A DNA stretch of 64,000 nucleotides, taken from Lunularia cruciata. Its lineage: Eukaryota > Streptophyta > Marchantiopsida > Lunulariales > Lunulariaceae. The DNA is taken from contig OX419755.1 of NCBI GenBank assembly GCA_948567375.1, forward strand, positions 38,941,001-39,005,000, in the 5' to 3' direction. Below the pieces are notes generated by a model. That model was not told the origin of the DNA, searched no databases, and saw nothing but the letters and a program-made list of their open reading frames with translations. Below, in pieces: positions 21,571 through 33,929 of this stretch (position 1 is its first letter; every line of letters starts with the position of its first letter). The position numbers and the translations under genes are program-made.

Positions 21571-22379
21571 TGAGAACTAGCCAATCGAAGATATTTGGAG
21601 ATGTTGAAAGGTCACAAAGGCAATAATTGCCTCTATGTCATAGGGAAAATAATTATTGTTAAGACAAATAGATGTTTCATGGATCTAATAAGAGAAATAC
21701 AAAGTGCACAACTTGATGGAGAAACTCCAAAAAACTGGATGGATGTGCTAGATAAGTTTCAAGATCTCTTTCTTGATGATTTAATCTTAGGACTACCACC
21801 AAAAAGGAAAGTAAATCATAATATAAAGATACTTTTTGGAAGACACCTCCTTGTATAGACCTTCATGAAACATCCCAAGTTGCTATGTACCACACCTACT
21901 ACAACACTACAACTATAATGATTCATTGGAGGCAAAAGAGCCTAATCTGATGATGGAAATCTCTAACAAACCTCAAGTGATTTTTGTGTGGACATATAAC
22001 TAGCTCCATGCTTGTCTTTTCTCCACAGGTTGGCCTTCTGATTTCTCATCCAATGCAACTACTCTTCACTTCTGTTCATATGCTCTTACCAAAGCACTAC
22101 ACCAAGTTAGTGATGTGGTCAACTCTCCAATTACCATATTTTGTATTTTCTAGCCTTTCTAAGATGGAGCAACTCAATGTTAATGTCCATGTTGATCAGC
22201 ACCACTCTTGGTAACATGCCACACTAACTCCATTCCATACCACCCCATTGAATAGCTTTGATTGGGTCTTCCCTTCCTTCTTGCTCTTCTTGTTGCTATT
22301 TACTCCATTCTCCATGCAGAGAAACTTATGAATTCTGAGCAAGTAAAGAGTAAGTTAGGAGGCTAGGTATACATGGTAT

Positions 22380-23160
22380 CAACTATCACCTCATGAGATG
22401 GAGAAGAGCAAGGCTTACGTCAAGGATATGCTACAAAATGGGTTTATCTAACCCAACATATCACCATATGGGGCTCCTATCTTGTTTGTGAAGAAGAATG
22501 ATGGCATAATGCAAATATGCATTCACTAATGTAAATCAACAAACAATGAAGAAGTGCTTGTTAGATCAACTCAATAGGGAAAAAGACTTCACAAAACTTA
22601 ATTTATGGAGTACTTATAATCAAATCAAGATTGTGGAAGAAGATGTACAAAAATTGCCTTTCAAAGAAGATATAGTCACTTTGAGTACCTAGTGATGCTA
22701 TTTGACCTTACCAATGCACAAGCCACTTTCATGAGTTTGGTAAATGACATATTTTAGTCCATACTTGGATAAATCTGTCATTATATTCTTATATAAAATC
22801 TTAGTCTATAGTAAGACAATGAAAGAGCACAAGCAACACTACTAGAAGTCCTCTAGATTCTATGACATAAATAGTTACATGCCAAAGTCCCAAGGTGCAA
22901 TTTTGGCAAGTTTGTAGTAGATTACTTAGGGCATAGAATAAGTGTAGAAGATATCCAAGAATTATTAGATCAAATAAAAATTATCCAAAACGGAGAGCTC
23001 TAGAAGATCATACTCAACTCAATAGTTTCTTGGGATTGATTGAGTTATACTGTCAATTTTTCAAATAAATTTTCCTTGCTCGACCCTTAATGGCACTACT
23101 TGGCAAGGGAAAGAAGTGGAATTGGAGAAAAACACAATAATTAGCCTCTTAAAAATTTGA
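22380..23160 (+). pseudogene. B1 reverse transcriptase remnant
   Basis: Fragments in shifting frames: DMLQNGFI with YGAPILFVKKNDGIMQICI (about 22420-22530), [19 protein letters not shown] (the FGL-NAPATFQ box) and VVDYLGHRISVEDIQ (about 22917-22962). The YXDD region near 22780 is not readable. No catalytic function is possible. Confidence 0.75.
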
Positions 23161-23169
23161 AGATGCATT

Positions 23170-23490
23170 ACTACATGAACCAATCTTGAAATAGTATGAC
23201 CCCACAAGCCCAATAAAGTTAGTTATAAATGTATCAAGTATTGCAATAGAAGAAATCCTACAATATCAATAGAGTAATGGATGGCACTTGATTGCCTATT
23301 TTTCTCAAATGTTGTTACTGGTAGAGTGCAGCTATCACATCACTAAACAAGAAGAGTTAGCTATTGTCCTTGCAACCAAGCATTGGAAGAATTATCTTGG
23401 TGAGATGGCATTTTTAGTGGAGAAATACCACAAACCACTAGTCTACCTCAAGATAGAGAAATATCTATCCAGTAGGAAAATTCATTAGGT
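23170..23490 (+). pseudogene. B1 RNase H remnant
   Basis: LIAYFSQMLLLVECSYHIT, then KQEELAIVLATKHWKNYLG and KPLVYLKIEKYLSSRKIH (23288-23488) match the conserved end of Ty3/gypsy RNase H. The first catalytic Asp region is disrupted. Confidence 0.8.
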
Positions 23491-23699
23491 AGAGTGGAGA
23501 CAATGATTCAACATGGCAATCACATATATGTAAGGCAAGAAGCAACTTGTGAATGCATTCACCCGGATGCTTATGGTGGAAAATCTAGTTTTAAAGGTCA
23601 AGATGAACCTAGATTTTGGCCAAGGATCTTTACTACTAGAAAGATTAACCCATAGATTGTAGAAGCTCAATCATCCTAATAAATACCTTGTACCTAAGG

Positions 23700-24720
23700 A
23701 CTCACCTTTTGTGATGGAAAATTATAGATGTCTAATGCTCTTTACCTAAGAACCACCATGTTAGCATAATGTCATGATTACACCATTGCAGGTCATGTTG
23801 TAGTGGACAAGACCTTAGATGTAGTCAAATGCCATAACTATTGGCCAATAATGAGCAATGATGTGATGGATTATGTTCAAAGTTGCATACTTTTTGAAAA
23901 AAATAAAGTCTTTAATCAAGCTCTTACAAGTCTCTTTCAACCCTCCCTACTCCTACACAATATCATGAGCATGTAAGCATAGATCTAGTTTGTGGATTGT
24001 CTAAGACCACCTTGGGTTTTGACTCCATTGTAGTCTTTGTAGATTGACCTAGCAAAATGATTCATGTGTGTCCTATGACCAAGGACATGATTGCACCACA
24101 ATAAGCACTTAGTTGTTGTCTTTTCTCACCATGGGTTGTCTTGAGTGCTCATCAATGATTGGAGCACTCAACTCACTTGTTTGTTTTAAAGAACACTCTT
24201 TAGTATCTTCAAAATCAAACTTTCTATATTTCTAACATACTATCCATAAACTAATATACAAATAGAGTAGGCCAATGTACTATCAAGGACATGCTTTGGA
24301 GCTTCACCTTAGAGGAGCAAGAAAGGTGGAACACATTACTTCCATTGGTAGAATTTCCCTACAATAATTTAACAAATGCATCAACACATGTCACACCAGT
24401 TTTCCTCATGTATGAACAACACTCTTTTACACCTTTAAGCTTAGTAAAGATCCATCTTGTGGCTAAAAGAACCAATATTGCCAACACTTTTATTTCTAGA
24501 ATCCAACAATGTGTAAAGAATGCTAATAATAGGTTGCAAAGAGCCCAAAATTGGCATAAAATTGGCATAAACAATATAAAAATCCACATTATAGGCACAT
24601 GGAGTTCAATGTTGAGAATCAAGTGTGGCTATCTAAAAACCAACCTTACATTGGTTGTCTCTCATAAGCTTAGACCATATTTTATTGGCCCTTTTTCATC
24701 ACCCATCAAATTGGAGTAAT
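23700..24720 (+). pseudogene. B1 integrase remnant
   Basis: A decayed HHCC region (AGHVVVDKTLDVVKCHNYW type, 23790-23900) is followed by core fragments. The 3' half (24291-24719) is open: LPLVEFPYNNLTNASTHVTP, then LMYEQHSFTPLSL and the C-terminal SHKLRPYFIGPF (GPF/Y motif). The same domain in B3 is split by element C. Confidence 0.85.
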
Positions 24721-25253
24721 GTCTCATCACCTCAAGCTACCACCACAAAAGAAGATCCATCACAAATATTCACCCCAACCTCTCCACTTTAGACCTCCTA
24801 TCTAGGTCAAAGCTACTTGAATGTAATCTTCTTTCGGGCTAAGTTCTTCCTATACAATCATCTACAAGCCAAGGTTACTCATTTCCAACCAACCTTTAGT
24901 GTTATTTATAATTTTACATTATTTGGTCATAGTGAATTTGGCTTTAGACTTCTCCCACTCATAAACTTACATAAACACACAAAACACCGAATGGCACTTC
25001 AACTAAGAAATTATCCCTACTAAACATTGAATTTGGTTGCCTTATCTTTACAAACAAGAGTGAAATTTATAAGAAAAAGATTACAGCTTTTGCAAAATAT
25101 TAAGCACCACAATGACATTATGTCAAAGCTTGAGCATGGCTTTCCTCCATTCAAATTTCTCCTTCTTCTATGGGTTTACTTAAAGACAATGAAGTCACTT
25201 AGTGTAGACAAAATTGTTAGCAACAAAGGAAACAATAGTACCTATTAGATTGG

Positions 25254-25311
25254 GTTTAGGGTTTAGGGTAGTTTTGATCTTATCTTATAGTAGATCTTAT
25301 CTTATAGTAGT
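25254..25311. repeat. two telomere-like units and a 17-18-bp duplication
   Basis: gggtttagggtttaggg contains only two TTTAGGG units, the plant telomere motif, so chance is possible. Directly after it, atcttatcttatagtag occurs twice in tandem (about 25277-25311). Confidence 0.5.
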
Positions 25312-26014
25312 ACCATTCTCTTGGTAATTTCTATTCCTTTAAAAGGTAAATTTATTGAGATATCATGAACTATAACTTGAAGACTTTGATGTTAGAAAAT
25401 GTACAAATGGTTTTTTTAATAGACTTAGTTTTTTCTTGCTAACCAACTAATATTTGTAATGTTGTTCTCATGTTTTACTACTTTATTATGTTTTACTTCT
25501 CTAATATTTCATTATATATTGTGAGAAGTGCAAGCAAAGTCCACTAGTATTAATTTTTTAATCACAAAATACTTCAAAATTATATACTTATGGGCCTTAT
25601 ACATATTGCCAAGTCAATTATGTTTATTAGTTGATGAAGGAGTCCAACTTAATTTGCTGGTCTAAAGGCTATAACATTATTTTTCATTTAAATATAGATA
25701 CATGCAAGTAAAGCTAGTATATTTAAGTTAATAATTGAAGAAGAAGAACTCCAAAATAGATAGTTTTAAGATAAAAAACTAGCTCCAAATTACTCAAAAT
25801 TAATAAAAACTCATCTTATTTGAGTAGAGAAAATATAAGTAAAGAATTAACATAAATCAAATAGAATCAAGTGTCCAAGGTAACTAATTTCTTCCTCATT
25901 AAAGCTAATAAATTCATTACTTCTTTTGCAAACATTTGTACTAATGAGAAACTAGAGCCTCCTTTTTTTTATATGTAGCTCTTAGTCTTTGAGGAATAAG
26001 TTAAAGATAAGCAG

Positions 26015-26110
26015 CTTGCTTAAGAAAGATAATAACTCTATGATACTTTTGAAATGCATAAACTTGCTTAAGAAAGATAAGAATTCTATGATACTTTTGT
26101 GATGTATAAA
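26015..26110. repeat. 48-bp direct tandem duplication
   Basis: cttgcttaagaaagataa starts at 26015 and again at 26063. The two 48-bp units differ at a few positions (for example aataact versus agaattc). Confidence 0.8.
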
Positions 26111-29100
26111 GGATAAAATTCACATTAAAAATTTTATTTACAAGCTCAAATTTCCTCCTAGATAATCTTCTATATCATCCATAGAGTGATTTTATTTCTC
26201 AAAAAAGAATATCACTTGAATCTCTTGTTGTTGCTTAAGAGTAGACAAGAAAAGGCTTAACTCTTGAAACTTTTTAAAGAAGAAAAAACACTTCTATTGT
26301 TAGCAATGTCTTTGATTTTCCTTTCACACTCTTTTGCAAAAATCTTCACACGTTTATTTTCATGCTATATTGTATGGGAGCTTTTTTCACCATAGTAGCA
26401 TCTACAATTAAGAATTGAAATTTTAGTAGCAGCCTTTTGTATGTTGCAATCTAGAATGTTTCCATCTCCAAAATAGCTTTTCTCTATTTCTTTTAATTCT
26501 TTGTCATAGAAAGCCTAGTGGTTTGTGCACATCAACCATCACTTTGTTTTTATTTGTGCATTGGAGTGGCTAAGAGACATAAATTGTTGGTAGGTTTAAG
26601 AGTGCTTGGGAGTTCTGAATTTTATTATGAAACTTTCTTTGTGCATGCAATAAAATATCTCATAACAAAAATATCTTACTTTTCAAATATGTGTTCATGA
26701 TATTTTATGGATAAAGTTTTAGAAACAACTTTGTTAGCAAATTATCAAGAATAGACAAAACCTTATGTATTAACTGTGAGATTAAAGAATAATTTGTATA
26801 CATTAACTACAAAATATTATATATACTTCAACCAAAGTGCTCAATTACTAACATATGGATGTGTTGTTACTTCTACATCTCTTTTCATACCCACCACAAC
26901 ATCATGGAGGATAATTGCATGTTTCAACTTGCTACTATAAAACACACCTACATAAGTTTGATTGTCTAAACAAGTAGAATAGATATTAAAGAGCTTTGAA
27001 ATGGAATTTTAATCATTCTACTTACTCAAATATAAGATATTGTTGTCTCAATCAATCAGCCTTGCATGGTGTTGCTCATACAAAACACAATAGATAATAT
27101 CTAAGATAATTATATCATTAATTAAAAAGATGCTTTGGTGGTTTTATATTGCACTTCTAAGTACAATAAGCCAGATGTACAAAGATATATCTATTTTTCT
27201 ACCTCTCTTCCATAAAGCATCCAATAAGAGCTTAATTTGCATTCCAAATAGAATAAACATGCCATGATGTCCCATAAAGTCTGCGCAATCCTTTTATCTC
27301 ACACCACTTGAAATTCATAGCTATCATCTTTCTCTTTTTCATTATTTTTGTATGTAGGTAATAAGTCTTTATACCTCCATTTTGCTTCCCTATCTTTTCT
27401 TTCACTCTTTTTTTGGTTGATAGGCAAATACCAAATATGATTTATTTTTTCAACTTTATTTTAACTCTTTTTCTAGTTGATGTGAAAATAATATCTATGC
27501 GTTGCTTTTTAAACTTTCTTTGCCAAACACTAAAGAACTCTAAATTATATTAAAGTTTCACTAGCACTCTTTGCTAACTAAAATGAATGCTTGGGTGCAA
27601 GGGGTTCCAAGAATATATTACTTTAGGATTGAAAAGTTTTTCCTTACTTTTCTTAATTGAGAACATTGCTGACTATTATTTTTCTTTTTTGAAGCTTGAA
27701 ATTTTTTTTTATTTTGGTCAATTCTTGTATTTTTTAGTAGTTTCTTTCCTTTTTAAATTGTTGATTTCATCAATGTTGTTAATGGTGTTGAAGCATGCAC
27801 TCCTTTTTAATATGTATCTATTATTATTACTAATAATATTTCTTCCCATATTTACTTAGCACATACACTCCTCTTTGCTTTCAATATGAGAGATTTAAAT
27901 ATAATGGTTAAAGATAAAAATTATACTTTATCTATATCTTCCTTTGAGTGAATCTAAAGATCAATCAATGTATTGATCAAGCATTGTTTTGGATAACTTT
28001 GGATTAAAATTTGACTCATATAGTTCAGAATTTTAGTCATAAATTGAAGGGCAATCATTTTCAACCTAAAGATAATATAAAATATAAGATGGGTTTATAT
28101 TTCCTCTATAAGAACTTCAAATTTGGGAAGTTTCTCACAAGTTTTTTATAATACTCTTTTTAAAGACTTTGGTATCATTTTATGATATATAATTTTTTAT
28201 CATTTTAAGATATTAAGTTTATCATATATTTGGCATCTTGTAGAATAACAATATGTAAAAGTACAAACAAATTATATCTATTTCAATATGAACCTTTAAT
28301 GGCTTCCTAAGGCACCACACAATTAAGAAGGCAAGTAATAAAACACCATAACACTCATCAAAGACCTAACATATTGTTCAGTAGAAAAATCAATGATATA
28401 AATTATTACAAATGGAAATATCATGAATAATTGTACATCCTTTTACTTTTTTGTGTGAAATAATTACATAAAAATGTCATATTCATTAGATTCACTAAAA
28501 TGGATAGGCAATAAATCATCTAAAATCAGAAGGCTACATGTCCAAGCACAATGGAGTAATATGTAGTTTTAGCTTGATTTGACAGTAAAGCAAAAGATTT
28601 CTTGAAATGAACTACTCTTGGACTATCAAAAAACTAAAGCCATGAAGGTTTGAAGATCAAAGTGTTATAATATTTCTATATATCTAGATATTTAGTTACA
28701 TCACTAACCCCTTGAAATTATAATTTTGTATTGGTGCTTATTAAGGGCCAAGATATTAAAAGGAACACCTTCAATAGATTTGTTTAGATTTTTCAATTGA
28801 AAAGTGATATAATGATAATTAACAGGTCATTCTCCCAAGGATATGGATTGGAAATGGCTACAAGTGAAAGGAAATGTAACTTGTTGTAGTTTTCTTAATA
28901 TTTCTTGGTGCAAGAGTCAAAAACACCATGGAAACTTTAGAGCCAATTTTAGATGCCTAAATGGATGAATTAGACTATGAAAATGGAGAGAATTCCTCCT
29001 TTTTTTAGAGAATATGCATGCCTTCTTCCCCCATAGTTTGTCTCATTGAGAACTTACCAATGGTACCTCATTCATTTAATTTTGAGTTTCAAACAAGATT

Positions 29101-29376
29101 CTCTAAAGATTCTATCCAATCAAACTTGTTTGACCAACCAAATAATACAAGGATCAACATGTCACCCATTCATACAACTAATCTAAAGGTGGAGCTTGTT
29201 GACATGTCACCCATCTATGTATTTGATCAAAGGGTGGAGCTTCCATTGAGGAGATATTCTTTAGTATATAATAAAGACAAGGTGCTCCTTTGGGATATTA
29301 GAGTATTGAGTGTTGAAGCTTTGTATTTATTCTCTTGTGCTCCTCTTGGGGTTCTCTCAAACTTAAAACATTACAA

Positions 29377-29391
29377 TGGTATTAGAGTAGG
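29377..29391 (+). other. B2 primer-binding site, tRNA-iMet type
   Basis: TGGTATTAGAGTAGG, one base after the LTR end tta-ca. Compared with TGGTATCAGAGC it has only C-to-T changes in the first 12 bases. Confidence 0.75.
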
Positions 29392-29989
29392 TGGTCTAAT
29401 CCAAGAGAGTGGAATCCCTCATCTTGGAGGAACACGAGCTATCGAAATCAAGTAAGTTTGAGGATAGAAAACATAGTGCAATTGATATATTGAGTGTGTT
29501 TTAGAGAGAGGATGGGATAGAAGCACATGGAAGGAAATTTCTTGCACCCAACTTTCCATTCTTGAATCCATTCCAAATCAAGATTATGTACATTGAGTGT
29601 GAGCAAGTGAGAGTATATATTTTTTATCATTTTGGAGTAAAGTTCATGGACATAATGATGAATTCACCAAACTTGGTGATTTTACTTGTGGTGATAAATG
29701 ATAGAGAATAGAATTTGACAATCTACATTCTACTATGATGCAATAGATATGGATATACCAAATGTTCTCCTTTACAACATGCAGGTAGAAATCCATTGTG
29801 TATTTAGACCAAAAGTGATGTTTAGGGATTTCATAGTCTACAAATTTGGTGAGGAATATTATCAAGTGATAGCATTTGAAGTCCCAATAGTAGGACCAAT
29901 AGTCCATGCACTCTCTTGAGTGATCATACTAACCTTCTATTGAAGTAAGAAGTGATGAGTGTTTACTATGTGTACAAATCATGGAGCTA

Positions 29990-30960
29990 TATTTGCAAGA
30001 TCTCATGCAAGGGATGTTGATTAAGTTTTGGGAGATCAAGATGACTATGGATGTAATTGTAGGAACAATCAAGCAATGCAAGAAGGAGAACCATCCCAAA
30101 ACTTGGTACTAATGGCCGAAGTACTTCAAGAGTCACTCATGCTAATGACACAGACCCTTGTCAACAATAAAGCCAAATTATTACTACCAATGAAGAAGAC
30201 AAGTAACATCAAGCCTTACAAGCAATAACATTCCATGCAAGTAGTGGAAAATTGGATTTCAAGAATGAATTAATACTTTTGATTATTCATAATTGATATC
30301 ACCAAGCATTCTACATGCATGTTTGCATGTGGGTACTTGATAGATAAAGCTCTCACATGGTACAATGCTCGGGAATGATCAATGTTGGCAGAAGGATGAG
30401 AGACTTGGCACTTGGATGAAAATCCAAGAAGGATTGCTAAAGAATTTCCAAGAATTTTGTATGCACACAATCCATTCATGGATTATGTGCATATGACCCA
30501 AACTTGAATATGGAGGTTGAATCAAACAAACAACATAAACAAGTACATGGAGGCATTTCTTGATCTGCAAGTCATGATAACTGATATGATTCCGAAATAA
30601 GTTTTTGATAATTTAAAACAAGGGTTAAAGAGTAAATTTGCCAAGAGGCAATGGTACAAAATCATTGTACTCTTTATGATTCCATTGCATGTGCTCAAAG
30701 AATAGTAGGGGCGCTTAGAAGAGGTGAAGGGTAGTCCCAAATCTACACTATCAGGCTAAAACACTACACTTTGGTGGACCAATTCCTATGGAATTGTGCA
30801 ACATTTAGTTTCAAGACCAAGGAGCACAACCACCTCAAGGAGAACAAAGGCAGGTCAAAGAAAGGAGAAATGGAGTCCCTCAAGGAGAAGGAGCTTGAGC
30901 AAAACAAAAATGTTGTTACAATTGCGGCCAAGTTGGGCACATAGCCATCAATTGTCATAT
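29990..30960 (+). pseudogene. B2 gag with intact CCHC knuckle
   Basis: Frameshifted gag ending in CYNCGQVGHIAINC (30914-30955), a perfect CX2CX4HX4C knuckle. It is preceded by a basic/Gln-rich stretch (PPQGEQRQVKERRNGVPQGE). The knuckle binds RNA in related nucleocapsids. Confidence 0.75.
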
Positions 30961-31119
30961 TTTTTCTTAGAGGCCCTTGGCTTGCATACATGCAACCTTT
31001 GAATAACATGAAGAGACAAATTCAAGACAAGGATGTTGAAATCACATCACATCATGAAACTCTTCTCTGTTGAGCCTTACAGGCTTTATGGAGAAGAATG
31101 AAAGCAAGAGGAGGAAGAA

Positions 31120-31460
31120 GACAAGTGTGAAAAGGTGGAGGAAGCCAAACACACAACTGATTTGTAAATAAAGTCCTAGAAGACAATTAATTAATTGATA
31201 GACCTTGGAGCAATAGAGAATATTGTGTCTTGCTTTATTGCAATAGGTTGTGGATGGAATTGGAGAAGGATGAGAATGATGAAGTAGAGTTACCTTAAAG
31301 TCAAACAAAGAGGATTGAATCATTACCTAAAAAGATAACATTCTTGTAGGAGAGTATTAAGAAGCAATTGAATAGTGAGTGTTATGGTTAGATTGTTATG
31401 ATGTAATCTTAGGCATACCATGGATGGATCACTACAATCCTATGGTTAATTGGAAAAAGA
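31120..31460 (+). pseudogene. B2 protease remnant
   Basis: The end of the domain is readable as CYDVILGIPWMDHYNPMV (about 31396-31449). The active site near 31190 is frameshifted. The linker before it resembles the B1 linker (KVEEAKHTTDL). Confidence 0.6.
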
Positions 31461-31720
31461 AAGTAGTGAGAACTAGCTAATGGAAGATCTTTAGGGTCAA
31501 AGAAAGATCACAAAGGCAAGAATTGCGTCCCCATGTCATAGAAACAACATCTATCAATAAGACAAACAGATGTTTCATGGGTCTAATAGGAAAAGTCTAG
31601 AGTGCACTACTCAATGAACACATTCTTGATAAATTGAAAGATGTGGTCAATGAGTTTCAAGGTGTCTTTCCAGATGATTTACCCTTAGGATTACCACCAA
31701 AAAGGAGAGTAGATTACTTT

Positions 31721-32721
31721 GAGTAGATCACCAAAATTGAGATATTTCCTAGGAAGGCACTCCTTTATGACTTGAGCTTGTGGATATATGGCTTTGGTGG
31801 TCCTGTAACACCTATTTGTGCATGTGTGTGGTATTGTGATATTTAGCTTAGTATTACAAGTACTTAAGAGATATTATTTATATAGAGATAAATGATGGTT
31901 CTACATTAGTCATGATTAGCTAAAGTTAGTCATAGCTAAGATAGAGGGGACCCTACTTTAGAGGAAGTAGAAAAGATGAGCACCACTAATTTGGATTCTA
32001 GTGTGTTGACTTGGTATTATTCCTAGGTGTTTGGCTTTGAGGAAAGAGTTGAGAACTCTTGGGCATGCAAGCCTTTTTGTTTTGGATTCTTCTATAGTCC
32101 AAGGAAAGCCCATGTGAAGGAATCCTTGACTTAGTGGTTGGGTCAAGATAAGACCACATGCTTGGGGAATATGCCCATGTGAATGGATATTCCTTTCTAA
32201 TTTTTGACTTTACTTGACTTTTAGTCTAGTAACTTGAGTTACTACGGTCATTAGTAATTGTGGTACATAACTATTTCACAAGTATATAAACAAGGGGTGA
32301 GGAGGTACTCATCATCATTTCATTTGCAAATATCTCTCTCTCATTGAGTTCTCTAGTGAGCAATGTCTTAAGTCTTGGAGTGTTAGCCTTGGAGGAGTAT
32401 GATGGAGTTGGGGTTCCTTGCCTTCTTAGTCCATAGTGTGCTACCATAATAGCCATCGGAGGTTCATCTTGAGTGAGAGGCAGGCCGGCTCACAGTCCTA
32501 GTTGCACTTCTTCCTTTAGTATACATAAAAAGAAATCCTTGGCTTTCTCCAATTGTTGAATCACCATTGCTTCTCTTTCTCCAAGTGATAGGTCTCTTTT
32601 TCAAATCCTTTAGTGGTGGCTCTTGCATTTGGACTTGATTTGCCTCTTTTTCCTCCTTCTTCTATAACTCATTAGTGAGATACTCTAGTTGAATGGTTGC
32701 TTTCTTGTGATACTTGACCAT
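31721..32721 (-). pseudogene. H: coiled-coil coding remnant, left part, split by A3
   Basis: Minus-strand sequence outside the solo LTR (32721-32495 and 31803-31721). It reads ATIQLEYLTNEL and then REAMVIQQLEKAKDFFLCIL, followed by KEEVQLGPPKPYIHKLKS, the last run crossing the A3 insertion point (GTCC duplication). It joins in frame to 55639-55830 when B3 and one copy of ACCAT are removed. The composition suggests a long alpha-helical coiled coil. The family is unknown; gag-like structural protein or host gene both fit. Confidence 0.5.
31804..32494 (+). mobile_element. A3: solo LTR of family A
   Basis: 691 bp from tgtaacacct to ccggctcaca, alignable end to end with the A1 LTRs. No internal element sequence adjoins either side. 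The flanks are gtcc (31800-31803) and gtcc (32495-32498), a 4-bp duplication, which indicates recombination between two LTRs of one insertion. TATA box at 32283-32290. Confidence 0.93.
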
Positions 32722-33294
32722 TGTAATACAAGTAGTTAGATATATTATCTAGAGGTGGAATTGGCTTGGTAACATCTAGAAGGATGTTATATATGATTAA
32801 CAAAGTAAATAAGATAGAGACGTCACCAAAAGAGTACATCCACTTATAGGGCAAGAGCCAAAAACACCATGAAAACTTTTGAGCTAAGTTGAGATCTAAA
32901 TGAATAAATGAGATAATTAAAATTGAGAGAATCCACCTCTTTTGAGAGAATAAGCATGCATCTTTTCCCTGTAGTTCCCCTCATTGTGAACTTTCGAATG
33001 GTACCTCATCTATATGATTTTGAGCTTCCTACAAGAAGATTCCCTCCAATCAGACTTGTTTGATCAACCAAACAGGACAAGAACCTTCATGTCTCTCATC
33101 CATGCAACTAATCTAAGTGTGGAGCTTGTTGACATATCACCAATCTATGTATTTGATGAAAGGGTGGAGGTTCCTTTGAGAGGATCTTTTTTGCTATATA
33201 ATAAAGACAAGGTGTTCCTTTAGGGCATTAGAGTATTGAGTGTTGAAACTTTTTGTTTTCTCTCTTGGAGTTCTCCTTTACTTAGAACATTACA
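32722..33294 (+). repeat. B3 5' LTR
   Basis: 573 bp, beginning tgtaatacaagtagttagat. It is alignable with 55054-55633 and with the complement of 38307-39048. Confidence 0.88.
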
Positions 33295-33295
33295 A

Positions 33296-33310
33296 TGGTA
33301 TTAAAGAAGG
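33296..33310 (+). other. B3 primer-binding site, tRNA-iMet type
   Basis: TGGTATTAAAGAAGG, one base after the LTR end, like the B2 copy. Confidence 0.7.
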
Positions 33311-33929
33311 TGGTTTAATCCAAGAGAATGGATCACATCTCTTGGAAGTACACGGGCTACTCAAATCGAGTAATATTGAGGAGAGAAAACATAGTGTAAT
33401 TGATAGATTGAGGGTGTTTTAGAGAGAAGATAGGATGGAGACACCTAGAGGACAGTTTCTTGCACCCTAATTTCTATTCTTGAATCCATTCTATACCAAG
33501 AATATGTACATTGAGCATGAGTAAGTGAGATTATATCTTGTGTATCATTTTGGAGCAAAGTTCATGGACATAATGATGAATTCACCAAACTTGGTGATTC
33601 TATGTGTGGTGATATAAAATAGAGAGTTTTATTTGAAAATCTATATTCTATTATGATGTAATGGATATGAATATACCAAACCCTCTCTTTTTCAACATGC
33701 AAGTAAAAATCCATTATGTAATTAGACCAAAAGTGATGTTTAGAGATTTATGTTTAGGGATTTCATAGTGTTTAATTTTGATGAGGAATATTATCAACAA
33801 GTAATAGACTTTGAGGTCCTAATGGTAGTCTCCATAGTCCATGCTTCTTCTTGAGTGATCATATTAACCCTCTATTGAAGTAGGAAGTAGCAATTGAGTA
33901 TTTATCGTGTATATAAATCATGGAGCTAT

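Larger units (their letters stand above)
19140..24720 (+). mobile_element. B1: decayed Ty3/gypsy element (family B)
   Basis: A recognisable LTR right part (about 19140-19452; tacaagaagattccc and caaacttgtttgaccaacca words shared with B2, B3 and B4) is followed by a primer site, leader, gag, protease, reverse transcriptase, RNase H and integrase, all on the plus strand. The left part of the LTR is too diverged to delimit, and no 3' LTR was found after the integrase. Every domain carries stops and frameshifts, and B1 is more decayed than A1. It is the only B copy here that keeps a nearly complete pol order. Confidence 0.8.
24721..28895. other. AT-rich DNA, no gene called
   Basis: The first 300 bp are the remnant of the B1 3' region. 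26500-26230 minus reads protein-like (DKELKEIEKSYFGDGNILDC, then KRVKIFAKECERKIKDIANN) but shows no recognised domain. Two small direct duplications are listed separately. No LTR boundary or transposase motif could be supported in 25300-28895. Confidence 0.35.
28900..31720 (+). mobile_element. B2: 3'-truncated Ty3/gypsy element (family B)
   Basis: The LTR is recognisable from about 28900 to 29375 (it ends ...cattaca), followed by a primer site, a leader of about 600 bp shared with B1 and B3, gag with an intact zinc knuckle, and protease. Sequence homologous to B1 stops near 31720, at the LPPKRRVDYF segment before the reverse transcriptase. Beyond it lies minus-strand sequence H. Whether the end is a deletion or an old rearrangement is not clear. 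Confidence 0.8.

Noticed and set aside
25254-25267. Interstitial telomere
   Set aside because: Only two TTTAGGG units, easily chance in AT-rich plant DNA.
26230-26500. hAT-type transposase on the minus strand
   Set aside because: The text is protein-like, but no hAT dimerisation motif or catalytic block could be found.
29018-29455. 145-codon plus-strand ORF
   Set aside because: It lies in the B2 LTR and primer site; the corresponding frames at 33014 and 55222 are fragmented, so it is an LTR by-product.
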